In this document: piece after piece, positions 19,849 through 38,746 of the stretch
Layout of the letters: each line of letters opens with the position of its first letter
Position numbering within the stretch: the first letter of the stretch is position 1
Assembly (NCBI GenBank): GCA_963921795.1
Contig: OY997642.1
Span: forward strand, 27,801,960-27,865,959
Direction of reading: 5' to 3'
DNA: 64,000 nucleotides
From: Nannobrachium achirus
Lineage: Eukaryota > Chordata > Actinopteri > Myctophiformes > Myctophidae
Program-made: the position numbers and the translations under genes
Notes under the pieces: model-generated
Seen by the model: only the letters and a program-made list of their open reading frames with translations
Databases searched by the model: none
Told to the model about the DNA's origin: nothing

Positions 19849-22800
19849 TGGCAAGTTAGGGAGGGAGAGAGTTGCTTTTCTTTCAACTTTCAATGTCTAT
19901 TGTAAAGCATGGAATTGTGGACAAAATCTTATGCAACAACAATAAAATATTCTAAATCTCATCAAATCGTGGTCTGTGGCTCAAATGCCAAATAAATAAT
20001 GGACCTTGATGTGAAAAGGGTTGAAAATCATTGCACCAGAGGAGTGGGCAATAGGGAAATGTGAGCACTAAAACAGAATGGGCACAGGGGAAATCCAGGC
20101 ACCAAAACAGGAAGTCTGGCATGCTTATTACTGGAATGCAACTACATTCAGATGATTTTTTTTCCCCCCCATCTAAAACATTCTCAGACTAATTATTTCC
20201 GCAAGCAGAGCGCGCAAGTGATTGGCTGGGTATGTATGTCGGTGTCCTCTGTTGTTTAGGCCTGTTGCCCAATCAGCACGTTCTTCTGGCGCACAAGTAT
20301 AGGCCTACTTGTGCACAAGCGCAAGTTGGCACATTTCTCTGTGTCATAGGCTCAGGGCCCCAGACTGTCCACTTTTCTCTAGTCTAGTCTTCTCCTCCAA
20401 AATGGTGCCCACTGAGATTACTCTAATACCCACCGGCACCCTTCGTATTATTTGTTATTTGACATTTTCTTTTCTCATAGGCCTATAAGAGCTTTTAGGG
20501 GGGATAAAATGACACTCTTTTACACCTAGTAAACTTGTGATGTGACAATAAACTTATAGGAGTTTATTTAGCCTTTTAATATCTGAGGTGGTTCAATGAG
20601 AATATCTTTGTGCCTGACCATTTTATCAGTCTTTGTTGAATGTGATTAGAGTATAAAATAATTAAATTGATTTGGCTAGTAGGCTACCTAAGATGCTGAG
20701 CCACATAGTTTCAGCCTACTGAAATATCTCTGCTCTAGAGATAGGCTATGTATCCTGAGCTCTCCTCATAGCCTACATTTCAAAAGGTCATAATAAATAG
20801 CTTATAGCCAGGCCTGGAATTTCATCATGGGGTTGTCCATTTTATGAAGGCACAAAGGCCAAATGCCAGGGCAAGAAGGCCATCAAATAAAACAAGATTT
20901 TAGTCCATTGAAATAATTAATTTAATTAAAGGGTTACATTTATATGTAGAATATCTGCTGTGAAATAAATAAATGGGTATTTACAATCTGATGCTTAGAC
21001 CTGCACAAATCAAAGATACTGTATTGATTAAAATGGGGATTCAACAAGACACTGACGTCTACATGACAAGAAAGACACTGGTGTCTACATATGGACAAGA
21101 GATAGTCAGATTAGAAAGTAGTACAGTCAGCTGGGCATTAAGTCCACTGTGGCAGTCAGGGCATGCCATTTTTTGGGGGCCAAACTGGCGGGCAACAACG
21201 GCCACGGGCTTCATGACCTCCCTGGAATTCCTGCCCTGCCCCTGCCAAATAGCCATAGGCTATTTGTTTATAATTACCTTTTGAAGGGTAGGCTATTTGT
21301 TCTCCATCGGTACGGGTCACCACCAGAAACATTGGATAACTTAGTGTGTGCCCTTACACCCATCTTATTTTTACCAACAGCCTAAAGTTAATTTCTCGTA
21401 GAATGACAAAAGAGAATTGAAACTCGTACTCAACTAGGCCTACTCAATGCACAGACTTCAGTGATATACCCTAGGGAAAACCCGGAGTAGTCTCTGCATT
21501 GCACTCTACTGGACAGTTTCAAAATTACAATTTAATTTGCCTTAAACACATAACACGACACAGCACGACTCATTTCCAACAATTTATTGGCCATCAAACA
21601 ACCAAGAACTGCTTTTGTTATATACATAAACCAACTGCTTCTCACCAATCCCAGTCATTCTCTACAAATTGTACAGTACAAATCATTTACTCAATTGCAT
21701 TATACACAATACAGTACATTGCATATATAAAAACAAAAAGCTATTTGACAGACATTAATTTGGTAATGGAATAAAGTTAATATAGTGAATACTTACATTT
21801 GAACCTGAGGCAATTTAGCAGTAGTGGCAGTTTGTTAGTGGTTCATGACCACATGCCTGGCATGGTAGGTATTGCTGTCGTATCCTTCCTTTACACACCA
21901 ACTTACAGTACATCTGTATTAAAAACGGCGGTGCATGAACCTGAGAATAAAGACCCCTTAACGCTCATTTAGCTGGGGGACCATTGTTCATTCTTTATGG
22001 TTGCAAATACTCACTTAAATATAGCTCAGCATTTGACTGCAAATACCGGTACTTAAATTTAGTAAAAGTTAGAGAACACAACTATATGCATTGTATGCAA
22101 ATATTTAAATAATTCAACACTGGGACAGGGAGCTTTAATGTGAGTCGATCACAAAACAGAATTAGGAACCGAATATACCACCATGCTGTAAAATCATAAG
22201 AGAAAAAAGTAACAGCGACCATAACACTGTCAAGTGAATGAATACATCATAGAATGTATTTGGCTATTGTAAATCACATCAGCACACATTTTAAATGTGG
22301 CAATCAAAACGGAAATGTTGTGTAGTGTCAAGTTGTGCCTGTGTGGCCATTATGCAGGTTAAGCATGGTTAACCACTTCAAACCCAAGTTTATACAGATG
22401 TTCAAAAATCTCTGGACATTTGCCTATGAGCTCATGCCCAAAATAGTGACTCCTGGATTCATGTGGTTAATAGAGTTTGAGTGTAGCAAAGCATACAGCA
22501 CAGCACTCTGGCACTGTACATTACAACACATTAAAGGATGCCAAAAACAGAATAGGTAGGAAACTCTTGTTCAAGGCTGTCAAAGACAAACTCAAAAGAG
22601 TGCAATCCTGGATGTTACATCTCAACATCTCGCAAACATATCAGGCTCACCCACACGTGATCACATTACCCTGTGAGCAGGGGTTCAAGTTTCATCAGAC
22701 ATTTTGGAAGAAAAAAAAGTTACCCCTCTTTTATTCAGTGTCTGCAATAATTTCCAGAAAGCAGCGGGGGTATTTACAAACAAAATGTTCAAACAAGGGA

Positions 22801-23118
22801 GATAAGAACTGTAAAAAGGGGTTGCATTTTAACCCCATGGTCTCATTGCAGGAAAAAAAAAAAGCCAGGAGGCCATCTTTGACCCACCCGACAAATCTAA
22901 ATCAAGTCCCTTAATTACAATAAAAAGAAACTGTAACAAGAGCAGTCAATAGGATAAAGGCATTGAAATTCCTTCTGCATCTCGTTCTGCTCCTCCCCAG
23001 CCCCCCAGCCTCACCCCTCCCCAGCTCTCTTTTCATAAATACAGTGATGCCAAAGGGCATTATTTACAGCGCTAACCCATCTACTCCCTCTCTCTTCTGA
23101 GAAGAGAGTGTGGTTTGG
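19847..23118. other. Intergenic sequence, right part probably the uck2 3' untranslated region
   Basis: No coding exon found. Open frames at 20973 and 22477 match nothing I know. The last uck2 exon ends its coding part at 23119 on the minus strand. The largely unique sequence to about 21580 could be its 3' UTR, since TTTATT (AATAAA on the minus strand) occurs at about 21583. That boundary is a guess. Confidence 0.35.
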
Positions 23119-26100
23119 TCAATGTGGGCGGCTGCTGGATTCCGATGTCCGCCGCTGGCGTGCTGGAGTACTGTGGCCATTCGTGCAGCCGTTGTGGCGT
23201 TTGCTGAGGCCACCGTTTAGAATGTCTTGGATGTGTTGTACTATCAAGTTGATGGCCACTGGAGGACAAGAAGGTTGGGGAGGGGGAAGAAATTAAGAAA
23301 TGTTTTAGCAAAGAAAATAATAATAATCAAGACACTTTGCCATGGAAATGTCTCCAGAAATGTAGTACAAGCAAACAGATAACAGTTGACCCTCCCCATA
23401 TAGTACTCATGTACAGGCATGCAAAACAGCTAGCTAAAGAGAAGATTAGTAGCAGGGGAAAGACTGACATTGACTCAGCTAAGCATGGCTGCCCTTGTTA
23501 GCACAGTTTATGTCTTTGAAATAATAATAATATCTCAAATTGTTATAGTGCTTTTCTGAGTAAGCAAAGACGCTTTACATGGGGCAAAAAGAAAACAAAG
23601 AATAAACAACCAAAAAAGCAATAAGACTAGGGAATAAAACCGTTTAAAATCAATATGAAAGAGGTAGGTTTTGAAGGTTTGGATGGTGGGGGCATCTCTG
23701 AGGGTTTTGGGGAGTGCATTCTAGAGGGTTGGGGCAGCAAAAGCTCCGTCACCATACAGTAGGTACGGGGACAGAATGCACTTTGCATGACCTATTTATC
23801 CATGCATTTTCTTCAAAACATCATAGAGAAATGTATTCTCTTGTACTGTAACCTCACTTTCAGCCATGACTAGCTACAGTACAGCTGCACTGAGTAGATG
23901 ATGCGTCACTTTGAGTAGGCACGCATCACTCTTCAGAAGGTGTGCTTCAGTCTTTTGCTTTGAGTAGAAACCCCACAAGTTGCCTCCTCAGAGCTGCACA
24001 AAACACGTAGGTCAGTGGTAGGCAACAGGCAGCCCATGGGCCAGAATATCTGACTGACAGTCCCCCCCTCCCCCCCATTCTATGAGCCCTTTAAGTGTTT
24101 GAAAAAGGAGTATGACTGTCTCCAGAGATCTGATATCTGATCTTTTTAAACTGTGCAACATTTAAGGATGGGGCCTGCACATTTGATTCCACATGCATTT
24201 CTATGAGTAGTTAGAACACATCTTTATTAACTTTTATAGCAATATAGTTAATATTTTATATACGGTTGTTTGCTGCATGTTCCACATCCGAAATTACATG
24301 AATCAATTCAAAGTCATTGATTGTCTTAAGGCTCACTATTTACAATTGCCCCCAGGCCAAACTTAATTGCCAATCCATGATGTAGGTGATCCCATTTAAA
24401 AAACAGAATTTTGCTGAAAGACAAGTTCAAGCAGACCCAAACCCAAGTACAATAATGGGACATGACTATCAATTCAACTGCCTTACCCAGGTTATCTGCT
24501 CCTCGTGGAATGATCACGTCTGCATACTTCTTTGTCTGGTGGAGACAAAGAAACTCAGTTACCTACATTACATTGTTTTTTTTTCTTAACCACATAGCAT
24601 TCTGTAATTGCGAAAGATGCTATATAAATGAAGCATATTATAACTCCAATAAAAGGTAAAAATTTCAACTATTCACACAAAGACTAGTGGGGCAATTACA
24701 GATTGTGGTCAGGAAAGTCTAAGACAAACTTACTGGTAAACAGAACTCCTCGAAGGCTGGTTTAACAAAGGTTATGTATTGTGACAGCACCTGCTCCAGG
24801 TCTCTGCCTCGCTCACTGATGTCCCTTAGTACTGATTGGTGAAAAGAAAACGTATGTAATGTGTGTTGCATATGTATACAGGGAATCTAAAAAGCAAACA
24901 GCCAACCACCACATTTTAATGAAATACACACCTCTGCGTGAGAGCCGCGTGTCTGCATCAGTGTCTACAAACAACTTCATCTGGAAGAGGTCCCGAATTT
25001 CCTGGGAGTAGAACATCAAGATTCCTTCGAACAACACCACATCAGCTGGGTACACAGTCACAAATTCCTCCTTCCTGGATAACAAAACAAGTGTTTTTGT
25101 CTCAACTGTTATACAATAAAATGGCTTATAACTCTTAATCACCGTCATAGGCAAACATTTTCAAAAATATCAGATCAAGTGCAAAATCTGTCAGGATATT
25201 ATGCACTGTGAGCTTGTATATCACTGTATAAGTGGTTGAATATTTTTTAATAAATAAAAGCAAGGGGCTGTGGCAAGAGGCTGGTACTCACCTGGAATGG
25301 CTGACAAAATCGTAGACAGGGATCTGGACTGTCTCCCCCTGCATTATCTGTCTGAGCGTCTTTGTAATCAGCTCGTTGTCAAAGGCATCTGTGGGCCAGA
25401 CACAGAAATGTTTTGTTTGGATCGCCACGTGATGCTGTGTTAACAAACTCCACTGCTCTTCTTCCCGACCTCTGTGCACCCTGTGCTCAAGTGCACATGT
25501 GGACACGTGGAGAGACGATGCTGGCTCACATAATGTGAAGCGCACCACCTACCGCACTTTGTAATGTAGGAATTCCTGCCTTTTAAACAGCTGCCTGGTT
25601 CAGTCTACCAACCCTTGAACAGCTGCCTCTGAGAAAGGCCTGCTGACTAGAGACGATGTGACGTCTCAACCGAGTAAGGATGTCAGCAGTGAGAGGGAGC
25701 CAACGTCTGTCCAAAAATGGATCAGGTACACGTCTGCCAAAATGTGCTTAGGAAAATCCAAGATGGCAGCAACACATGGTGCTCTTGAGCATCTAAACAT
25801 AATTCATACAATGTAGTATGATGGAAATCTAAATTAAGCTTAAAGCATTTGTCAAAAAGGTGCAATTTAGCGAACATTTAATCCAAGATTCAAAGACCAG
25901 TAGGCCCCAAGAAAGACTGAAGGTTCTATAAATCAATATTTGCCATTGCAAGTACATTGTATGCCAATAGGTCAGCTTTTGAGGGGGCATACCAAATGAT
26001 GAAGTATCAGGCTGAATCTAGGCTGACATTTTATTTGCACTGCACGACCATGGGCAACTTTAAAAAATAAAAAGCTGATCTACAAGCTCACAAACTTGAG

Positions 26101-29100
26101 CTATAGATTGGCTATTTTTAGTGAAGATATTTAGTGCACCGCAAAAGCAAGAGGGTGCCAAGTTCAGTACCCTGGGGCTAAATAGGTCAAATATGCAGGG
26201 TTTTAGTGGTGAAATGCTTACACGTAGTGCACACATCGTTCAGTAGATAAAGATAAGCAAGTTGGTAACACAATTTCCTGAGGTAGCCTGAGCATAGCTT
26301 GATGTGGAACCCGAGAGCACCGAAAGACATGTCTGACTGAAGATGATAAACAAAACTCCTGGTGAATGTACCATCTATGCCATATGGGGGAGAAGACGAC
26401 AGCCAGCCCCATGGCCTCCCCTAAGTAACAAGTCATCTTGTGAAATAAAATGTTGTCAACCAATCATCAAGGACGATGATACACGAAAGAAGAAGAAGAC
26501 TTACTTTCAAATGTTTTGAGTGCTCACCTGGGTGATCAAAGTTGAACTGCCCCTTGAGTGCCTTGGCTTTCTGCTCTGGGGTGAGCTCCCTATAGAAGCT
26601 GTCCTGGCTGAGGATGGCCACCTGCCGCTGGTGGTGATCGATCTTGTTCTGTCCCAGCAGCTCCATGATCTTCCCGCACACAGAAGACTGAACATGAAAC
26701 GAACAGAAAAATCGAACTGTTATTATACGAAGACACAGAGAAGGAAAACAGAATACATTTGTCCATGACTGCACCAGGGAGCTGAATTAACAAATAATTC
26801 ACAGGAAAGATGTTGAAAAGCTAGATAAACCTGTTATGAATGCCCACTGTGCAGTCAAGTAAAAAATGCCATTGACTCACTGAGTCATTGAAAAATATAG
26901 GTGGACTAAATATCTGTTCATGCTTCCTGTCTACACGAGTGGGAAAACGTTAAACAGCCACGGTTTATCAGCATTGCCAGGTGGCAATTCCCTACCCTGA
27001 TGTACTAGATCGAGCCCTACTCAGGGGACATGCCCTGTGGCCGGGCACACCATCTTTGTCCTCATTGACCCCCACCACACTAAATGGATCTCCTGCCAGT
27101 GCTGACTGGACATTCTCCAGCAGTCCCAGACTAAGGCTCTTTTGTGTCCATGCAATGTGTAACAATGAAATTGGAGCGCCCACACTCAGGAGCTAGGAGG
27201 ATATGTCAGCAGCACACACCCAAATGCTAAGCTCAGAGCCAAGAGGATATGTACTTGGGATCACATCATACAGCCACCCACCCCGTGGTTGTCAGTACTT
27301 GTCACAATCTACTATCTCCTTCAATAAATACCTCCGTAGTGCCAAACACTAAACCCATATAATTGGTTGTACGGCGAATGGCTAAAAAAATGTCTGATCT
27401 GCATTTTGGACACTTAAATTTAGAAAAACAAAATGACCCATACACAGTCTGCACTTTCACACAGCGCGTTATTATTTAAAAGTTTCCGTCACAGACCTTC
27501 TTCAGGCACTTATATTTGCCATTGACATTCCTGAAATAGGGCCGGCAGGTTTAAAGCGGTTACGGCACGTGAGGACACAAATGTCATGCATGTTCCAAGC
27601 CCTGCTACACAGGCGTGGGGCTACAACTATTAGTCATCTAGGCTAAATATAGTATACCCGTCATTCTATGAACATTGGGAGACCCAACCCCTAAACGGAA
27701 GAGGAAGCAAACTTCCTGGCAACTCCTCCACTATCACTTGATGTAAGAAAAACACTAGCGTAGTAGTCATCCCTTTGGGGGCCCTTGTAGAGTATGGGGC
27801 TTTGAAGGAGCAAAAACATAAGCTTATTCACAAGTTACCTTAAATGGCAATATATTGGCCAAACGAAGAATAGAAGAGGGGGGTTGATTTTTAGTTTTTG
27901 GCTTTCACAATTGTTATGTAATATTTATGCAACTTGAACCTTAGAAAATAATTTCACCCACTCTTCTTTTGTAAACGTGAATTAACTCCTTGGTCAGAAC
28001 ATTATTGTTATATGTTAGTGGGTTGAGTCATAGAGTTGAGTACAACATCCACGTGGCCTCAGAAAGTCCCTATTTGTTTGTCTACGACGTCACTGTATTG
28101 AAGACGTCACGTTATTGATGCTACAGCAGTAAAGAAATAGCCTCGCAACAGCCAGACTGGTGATGACGTAGCTCGGGATGGCTTGCGAGGCTAGTAAAGG
28201 AATAGTTACGTGAGACTGGCTTCCTGCAGGTTGCCAGGTCGGTGGGTTTCACTACATTTTGAAATCAGGGCCATGTGGGTCTATAAATAAAACACGCCGG
28301 CCGACCTACGCTACGTGTGTGCATGTCATTAAGGCAGACATGTAAAATAAAGAAACAAAAAAAACACATACATACATAGGCCTACATATACACATATCAC
28401 ACCGTTAAATACATAAGATACAAGGTATCTTATCTACAAGCTTGTAGATGTGTATAAAATAGGGCTCGCCTTTACATTTTACACAATGGGTGTTATATAC
28501 AACTCCCGAGTGAAAACTAGGTCAAGACCTGGCAACCCTACTTCCCGCTAGCCTGCCTCACAGTCACACGTAACCGGGGAAATGAATGTAGGTTAACGTT
28601 ACAATCAAATCTTATCTAACCCCTTTCTGTTTTTTTTTAAATAAAAACACAAAGCGAAAAGTACGCCGCGTGTATTAGGAAAACGACCCATTGACCAGAC
28701 GTTAATATTCTGAATTGTAGTCATCTTATCATCATCACCATGCTGATTATTTAGAACAAAAGAACAAGACAAATCACATCCCTTTTGATTCAAGCGGTGC
28801 TTTCCCGCTAGCGCCCCGGCTACCGTTTGTCAGTGGTGGGGAAAGTAGCCTGCCTATACTCACATATTTTACTCAAGTAAAAGTATAAACACTGCAGAAA
28901 TACTCAAGTCAGAGTCTGGAATTCAAAATGTACCCGAGGAAAAGTACCGGTATGTATGAAAACGTGTTGGCATCAATTTGATGCCATCAAATGATGCGAC
29001 GCGTTGTGAGCTTGTAGATAGGCTTATCTTATTTATATGTACACAAAGTAACTAGTAATTAATGTTTTCAAATACATTTAGTGGAGTAAAAGCACAATAT

Positions 29101-29867
29101 TTGGATCCGAGATGTAGTGGAGTAGTAGAAATACTCAAGTACAATTCTGTAGGTATTTGTACAGTACAAAAATTGTACATACTTTGATACTCACATTATT
29201 TAGGTAAATGTACTTAGTTACATTACACCACTGATTTCGTGGTAGACTACCACGAAAATGAAACGACAAGTAAAACGTGCGATTTCACACTAGCAACGGG
29301 CCGTCCGGGCGCCTCATCGTGGGGACAGAAATCGAGGGTTAATGTGTTTGTTTACCACTCATTGATCGTGTCATAGCAGACTAGCATGCTAGGCTAACCG
29401 TTAACCATTCAGGTTAACGGGCTTTGTCTGATGGAATCTATTCTAGGGGGACCGACGGTTAGGATTACAGAACTGGTACGTTGTCATTATTATATATATA
29501 TATGTTTTTAAATAACAGTAATACAACGTACAGAACAGAAATGCAAACCAACAACGGGAGAAAAAAAAATATGTAAATTAAGTAAATGGTGTTACAAACG
29601 GTGGTTAAATTACGGCGAACTAACAGAGGGGGTGCTGTTGAGCCTCCGTTATGCTCCACGCAGCCACGCGGCCACATATGTCGATTTTAACATTAAAAAA
29701 CGTACAAATGACACCGCGTTCAAAAACGTCAAAACAATCACGTCGTGAGTGACACCGACCTTGCCGCTGGCGGTGCCTCCGGACACACCGATGAGGAAAG
29801 GTTGTCGAATAACATTGTTTTCGTTGTCTCCGCGGTCCCTCAGATGTGTTTCAGTGTCACCGGCCAT
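23119..29867 (-). CDS. uck2: uck2, uridine-cytidine kinase 2 (7 coding exons)
   Basis: UCK2 phosphorylates uridine and cytidine to UMP and CMP, the rate-limiting step of pyrimidine salvage in the cytosol. The coding exons, all with GT-AG borders and agreeing phases, are 29867-29760, 26687-26528, 25388-25292, 25074-24932, 24831-24734, 24535-24487 and 23258-23119. They join to 795 bases, or 264 residues (human UCK2 has 261). Exon 1 carries [10 protein letters not shown] and the P-loop GGTASGK, completed by SSV in exon 2. Further landmarks are [87 protein letters not shown] and the C-terminus SESSSRPH. Intron 1 is 3.1 kb and holds a hAT-like element. The gene is head to head with aldh9a1, an arrangement also seen near human UCK2/ALDH9A1. 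Which of the two fish paralogues this is cannot be told. Confidence 0.96.
23520..23770. repeat. Decayed interspersed repeat in uck2 intron 6
   Basis: ATTGTTATAGTGCTTTTCTG and CAAAGACGCTTTACAT begin it; later TAGGTTTTGAAGG and GGGGAGTGCATTCTAGAGGG match a very common teleost repeat, probably the 3' end of a LINE. Confidence 0.55.
26065..26119. repeat. Hairpin family H, copy in uck2 intron 2
   Basis: AAAGCTGATCTACAAGCTCA on the left; GAGCTATAGATTGGCTATTTTT on the right; degenerate right arm. Confidence 0.7.
28427..28455. repeat. Hairpin family H, copy lacking its loop
   Basis: TATCTACAAGCTTGTAGATG, a core-deleted palindrome of the same arms, in uck2 intron 1. Confidence 0.5.
28831..29233. mobile_element. 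hAT-like non-autonomous element, copy 1
   Basis: It starts CAGTGGTGGGGAAAGTAGCC and ends TTAGTTACATTACACCACTG. Its interior is the teleost motif ACTCAAGTAAAAGTA with AGTGGAGTAAAAGCACAATA. A hairpin family H half-copy (GCGTTGTGAGCTTGTAGATA) sits at about 28990-29022 in the middle. The flanking 8-mers no longer match. The second copy at 42337 keeps its 8-bp target duplication. Confidence 0.8.
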
Positions 29868-30082
29868 GCTTGCAATGTGCAGTTTGAGCTGTGAGCTGCT
29901 GTAACAGCCCTGGCCGGGCTGCTTCTCTGGCTTTATGGGCCGGGTGCAGCCGTTGATCCGCCACCTACTGTACCGGAGTGTGAAGTATGTGATCTATAAC
30001 GGTTCTCATAAACATTTTAGTCCCTAAACCCAGTTAAACCAAAAGAGAAATTACACATTCGTCCGGGAGTCCGGGACCCAAA

Positions 30083-30186
30083 CTAGTGAAAATAGCCGAC
30101 CTACAAGCTCTCAGAGCGGCGCGAGTTAAAATAGCAGATCTTCAAGCTCACATAACGCAGCGCAGCGCGACCGGCTATTTTCACTA
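30083..30186. repeat. Hairpin family H, compound copy
   Basis: GTGAAAATAGCCGACCTACA is followed by AGCTCTCAGAGCGGCGCGAG, a second left arm (AAAATAGCAGATCTTCAAGCTC), and finally CGACCGGCTATTTTCAC. Two left arms and one right end suggest one copy inserted in, or recombined with, another. The preceding GGGACCCAAACTAGTG resembles the flank of copy 1 (GACCCGAGACAAAACTAGCG). Confidence 0.7.
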
Positions 30187-30443
30187 CTTCTTAATTATTA
30201 ATTTATTATATTTTATTTGTGGAATTTCTTAGATTTATTTGTTTCTTTGTTTGAACATTTATACATTTATTTTTTTATTTCTAAAAAAAAATGGGGGGGG
30301 GGGGTGGATGTTTTTTAATATATATATATTATTTTTTTGTAGGAAAATATTTGTATTTATTTTTTTACTCGAGTCGTGCTCGTGACCCATATAAGTCCGT
30401 GACCCACAAATGGGTCGCGACCCACTGTTTACCCACTGTCCAA

Positions 30444-30672
30444 AGGGACTCCCTCTTTCCCAGGTGTTTTGCCCAGGTGGGCGTGGTTATATGCTTAAAC
30501 TGGCTAAACCTCCTAACCTGTCCTTAACCTTAGCAAAGCTATGCCTAAACCTAACCTTAACCCTATAACTATGCCTAACCATAACAGACCATAACCTTAA
30601 CAGAAAGCATGCCTAAACCTAACCTCAAAACCACGCCCACCTGGGCGAAACACCTGGGAAAGAGGGAGTCCC
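30444..30672. mobile_element. hAT-like MITE with 8-bp target duplication
   Basis: Inverted ends GGGACTCCCTCTTTCCCAGG and CCTGGGAAAGAGGGAGTCCC extend to about 45 bp (GCCCAGGTGGGCGTGGTT). The 8-mer CTGTCCAA flanks both sides (30436-30443 and 30673-30680). The interior has TTAACCTTAGC / CCTAACCTTAACC runs. Confidence 0.85.
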
Positions 30673-31013
30673 CTGTCCAATACGCAGCTGCAACAGAAAC
30701 TCTATGCAACAGATCTGACGACTAACTGCAACGCACCCGAAGGCATATATTTAGATATATTTGTATTTATCATCATTATTACAAGAGACGTTAGGGTGTC
30801 ATTAAGAAGGCTGTCAGGCTGGTGTTTTTGTAAGTACCACGACGACACGCACTCACTGAGTGTGTTAGAAAGAAAGTGTCTTCAAGACTCTTGCTACTTC
30901 AAAGAATGGCGTTTGCTTTGTGAAGTTGTTGACATGTTGGTGTGTTATGAAGTTCATCACAGCAGTCTCAGCTATTAAATACATCTCCCCTCCCAGGCAT
31001 CTTTTGACTTGTT

Positions 31014-38074
<7,061 letters not shown>

Positions 38075-38620
38075 AAATGCACATCTTCGAAGGAATTTGG
38101 AATGATGCCACAAAGACTGAGACTGATAACTGCGACTGAAGTTAATTAGCCAGATGTGCTATTTTCGGTATGATGGAGCATTTGACACAGCTAGTGTACC
38201 AGACATCTCAGATGACCAAACTAGGATCACTGTTCAGGTCATCTTAACACACTGTGAATTTGGGTCCAATGTTTTCTGCTGCTTAAATACCCATGAAAAC
38301 CGAAGGATTTCTTTAGACATCTAACCATATACTGTGCGTCTGGAACAGAGAACCTGTTTGGATTTCTAGAGTATTCAAAATACATTTTCATATTGTATAT
38401 GCCAAATGGTTTAAACCAGGGACAAGTCTTAGTTTTTGACATGCTGTAGTACTTGTTTGATACAGTAGAGGCAAAGTGTTTGTCAGAGCCATAGTGATGT
38501 TTACATTTGCACTACTCCTGCTTTGTCATAATTATTTTACTAGTTATTATTCATACAAAGATATGCATTTCAAATCAATTTTTTACTATGGTACAAAGTC
38601 TTTTGTAAGGTTTAGGCAAA

Positions 38621-38626
38621 AATAAA
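38621..38626 (+). terminator. aldh9a1: Poly(A) signal of aldh9a1
   Basis: AATAAA 547 bp after the aldh9a1 stop, in unique sequence. Confidence 0.65.
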
Positions 38627-38651
38627 CAAAAAGATATACAACACTCAAAGG

Positions 38652-38657
38652 TTTATT
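38652..38657 (-). terminator. hormad1: Poly(A) signal of hormad1
   Basis: TTTATT (AATAAA on the minus strand) 90 bp beyond the hormad1 stop. It is only 25 bp from the aldh9a1 signal on the other strand, so the two transcripts probably overlap at their tails. Confidence 0.65.
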
Positions 38658-38746
38658 TCTTGAAAATGACATAAGCATAAGCATCTGTCAAAACACCACA
38701 AAAAAGATGCTCAAGAGTCCATCTTTGGTTTGACAGATCATAGTGA

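Larger units (their letters stand above)
29868..31013. promoter_or_regulatory. Shared divergent promoter region of uck2 and aldh9a1
   Basis: The two start codons face away from each other across 1,146 bp. The part nearest uck2 (29868-29960) is GC-rich, as expected for a housekeeping promoter. The centre is filled with a compound hairpin at 30083 and a MITE at 30444, so the conserved promoter elements are probably confined to the two edges. Confidence 0.5.

Noticed and set aside
20973-21284. A 103-codon frame in the uck2 3' flank
   Set aside because: No family resemblance, no splice or promoter context, and composition like its surroundings.
24012-24060. Another hAT-like element starting CAGTGGTAGGCAACAGGCAG
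   Set aside because: Only one end is recognisable and no matching partner end or target duplication was found.
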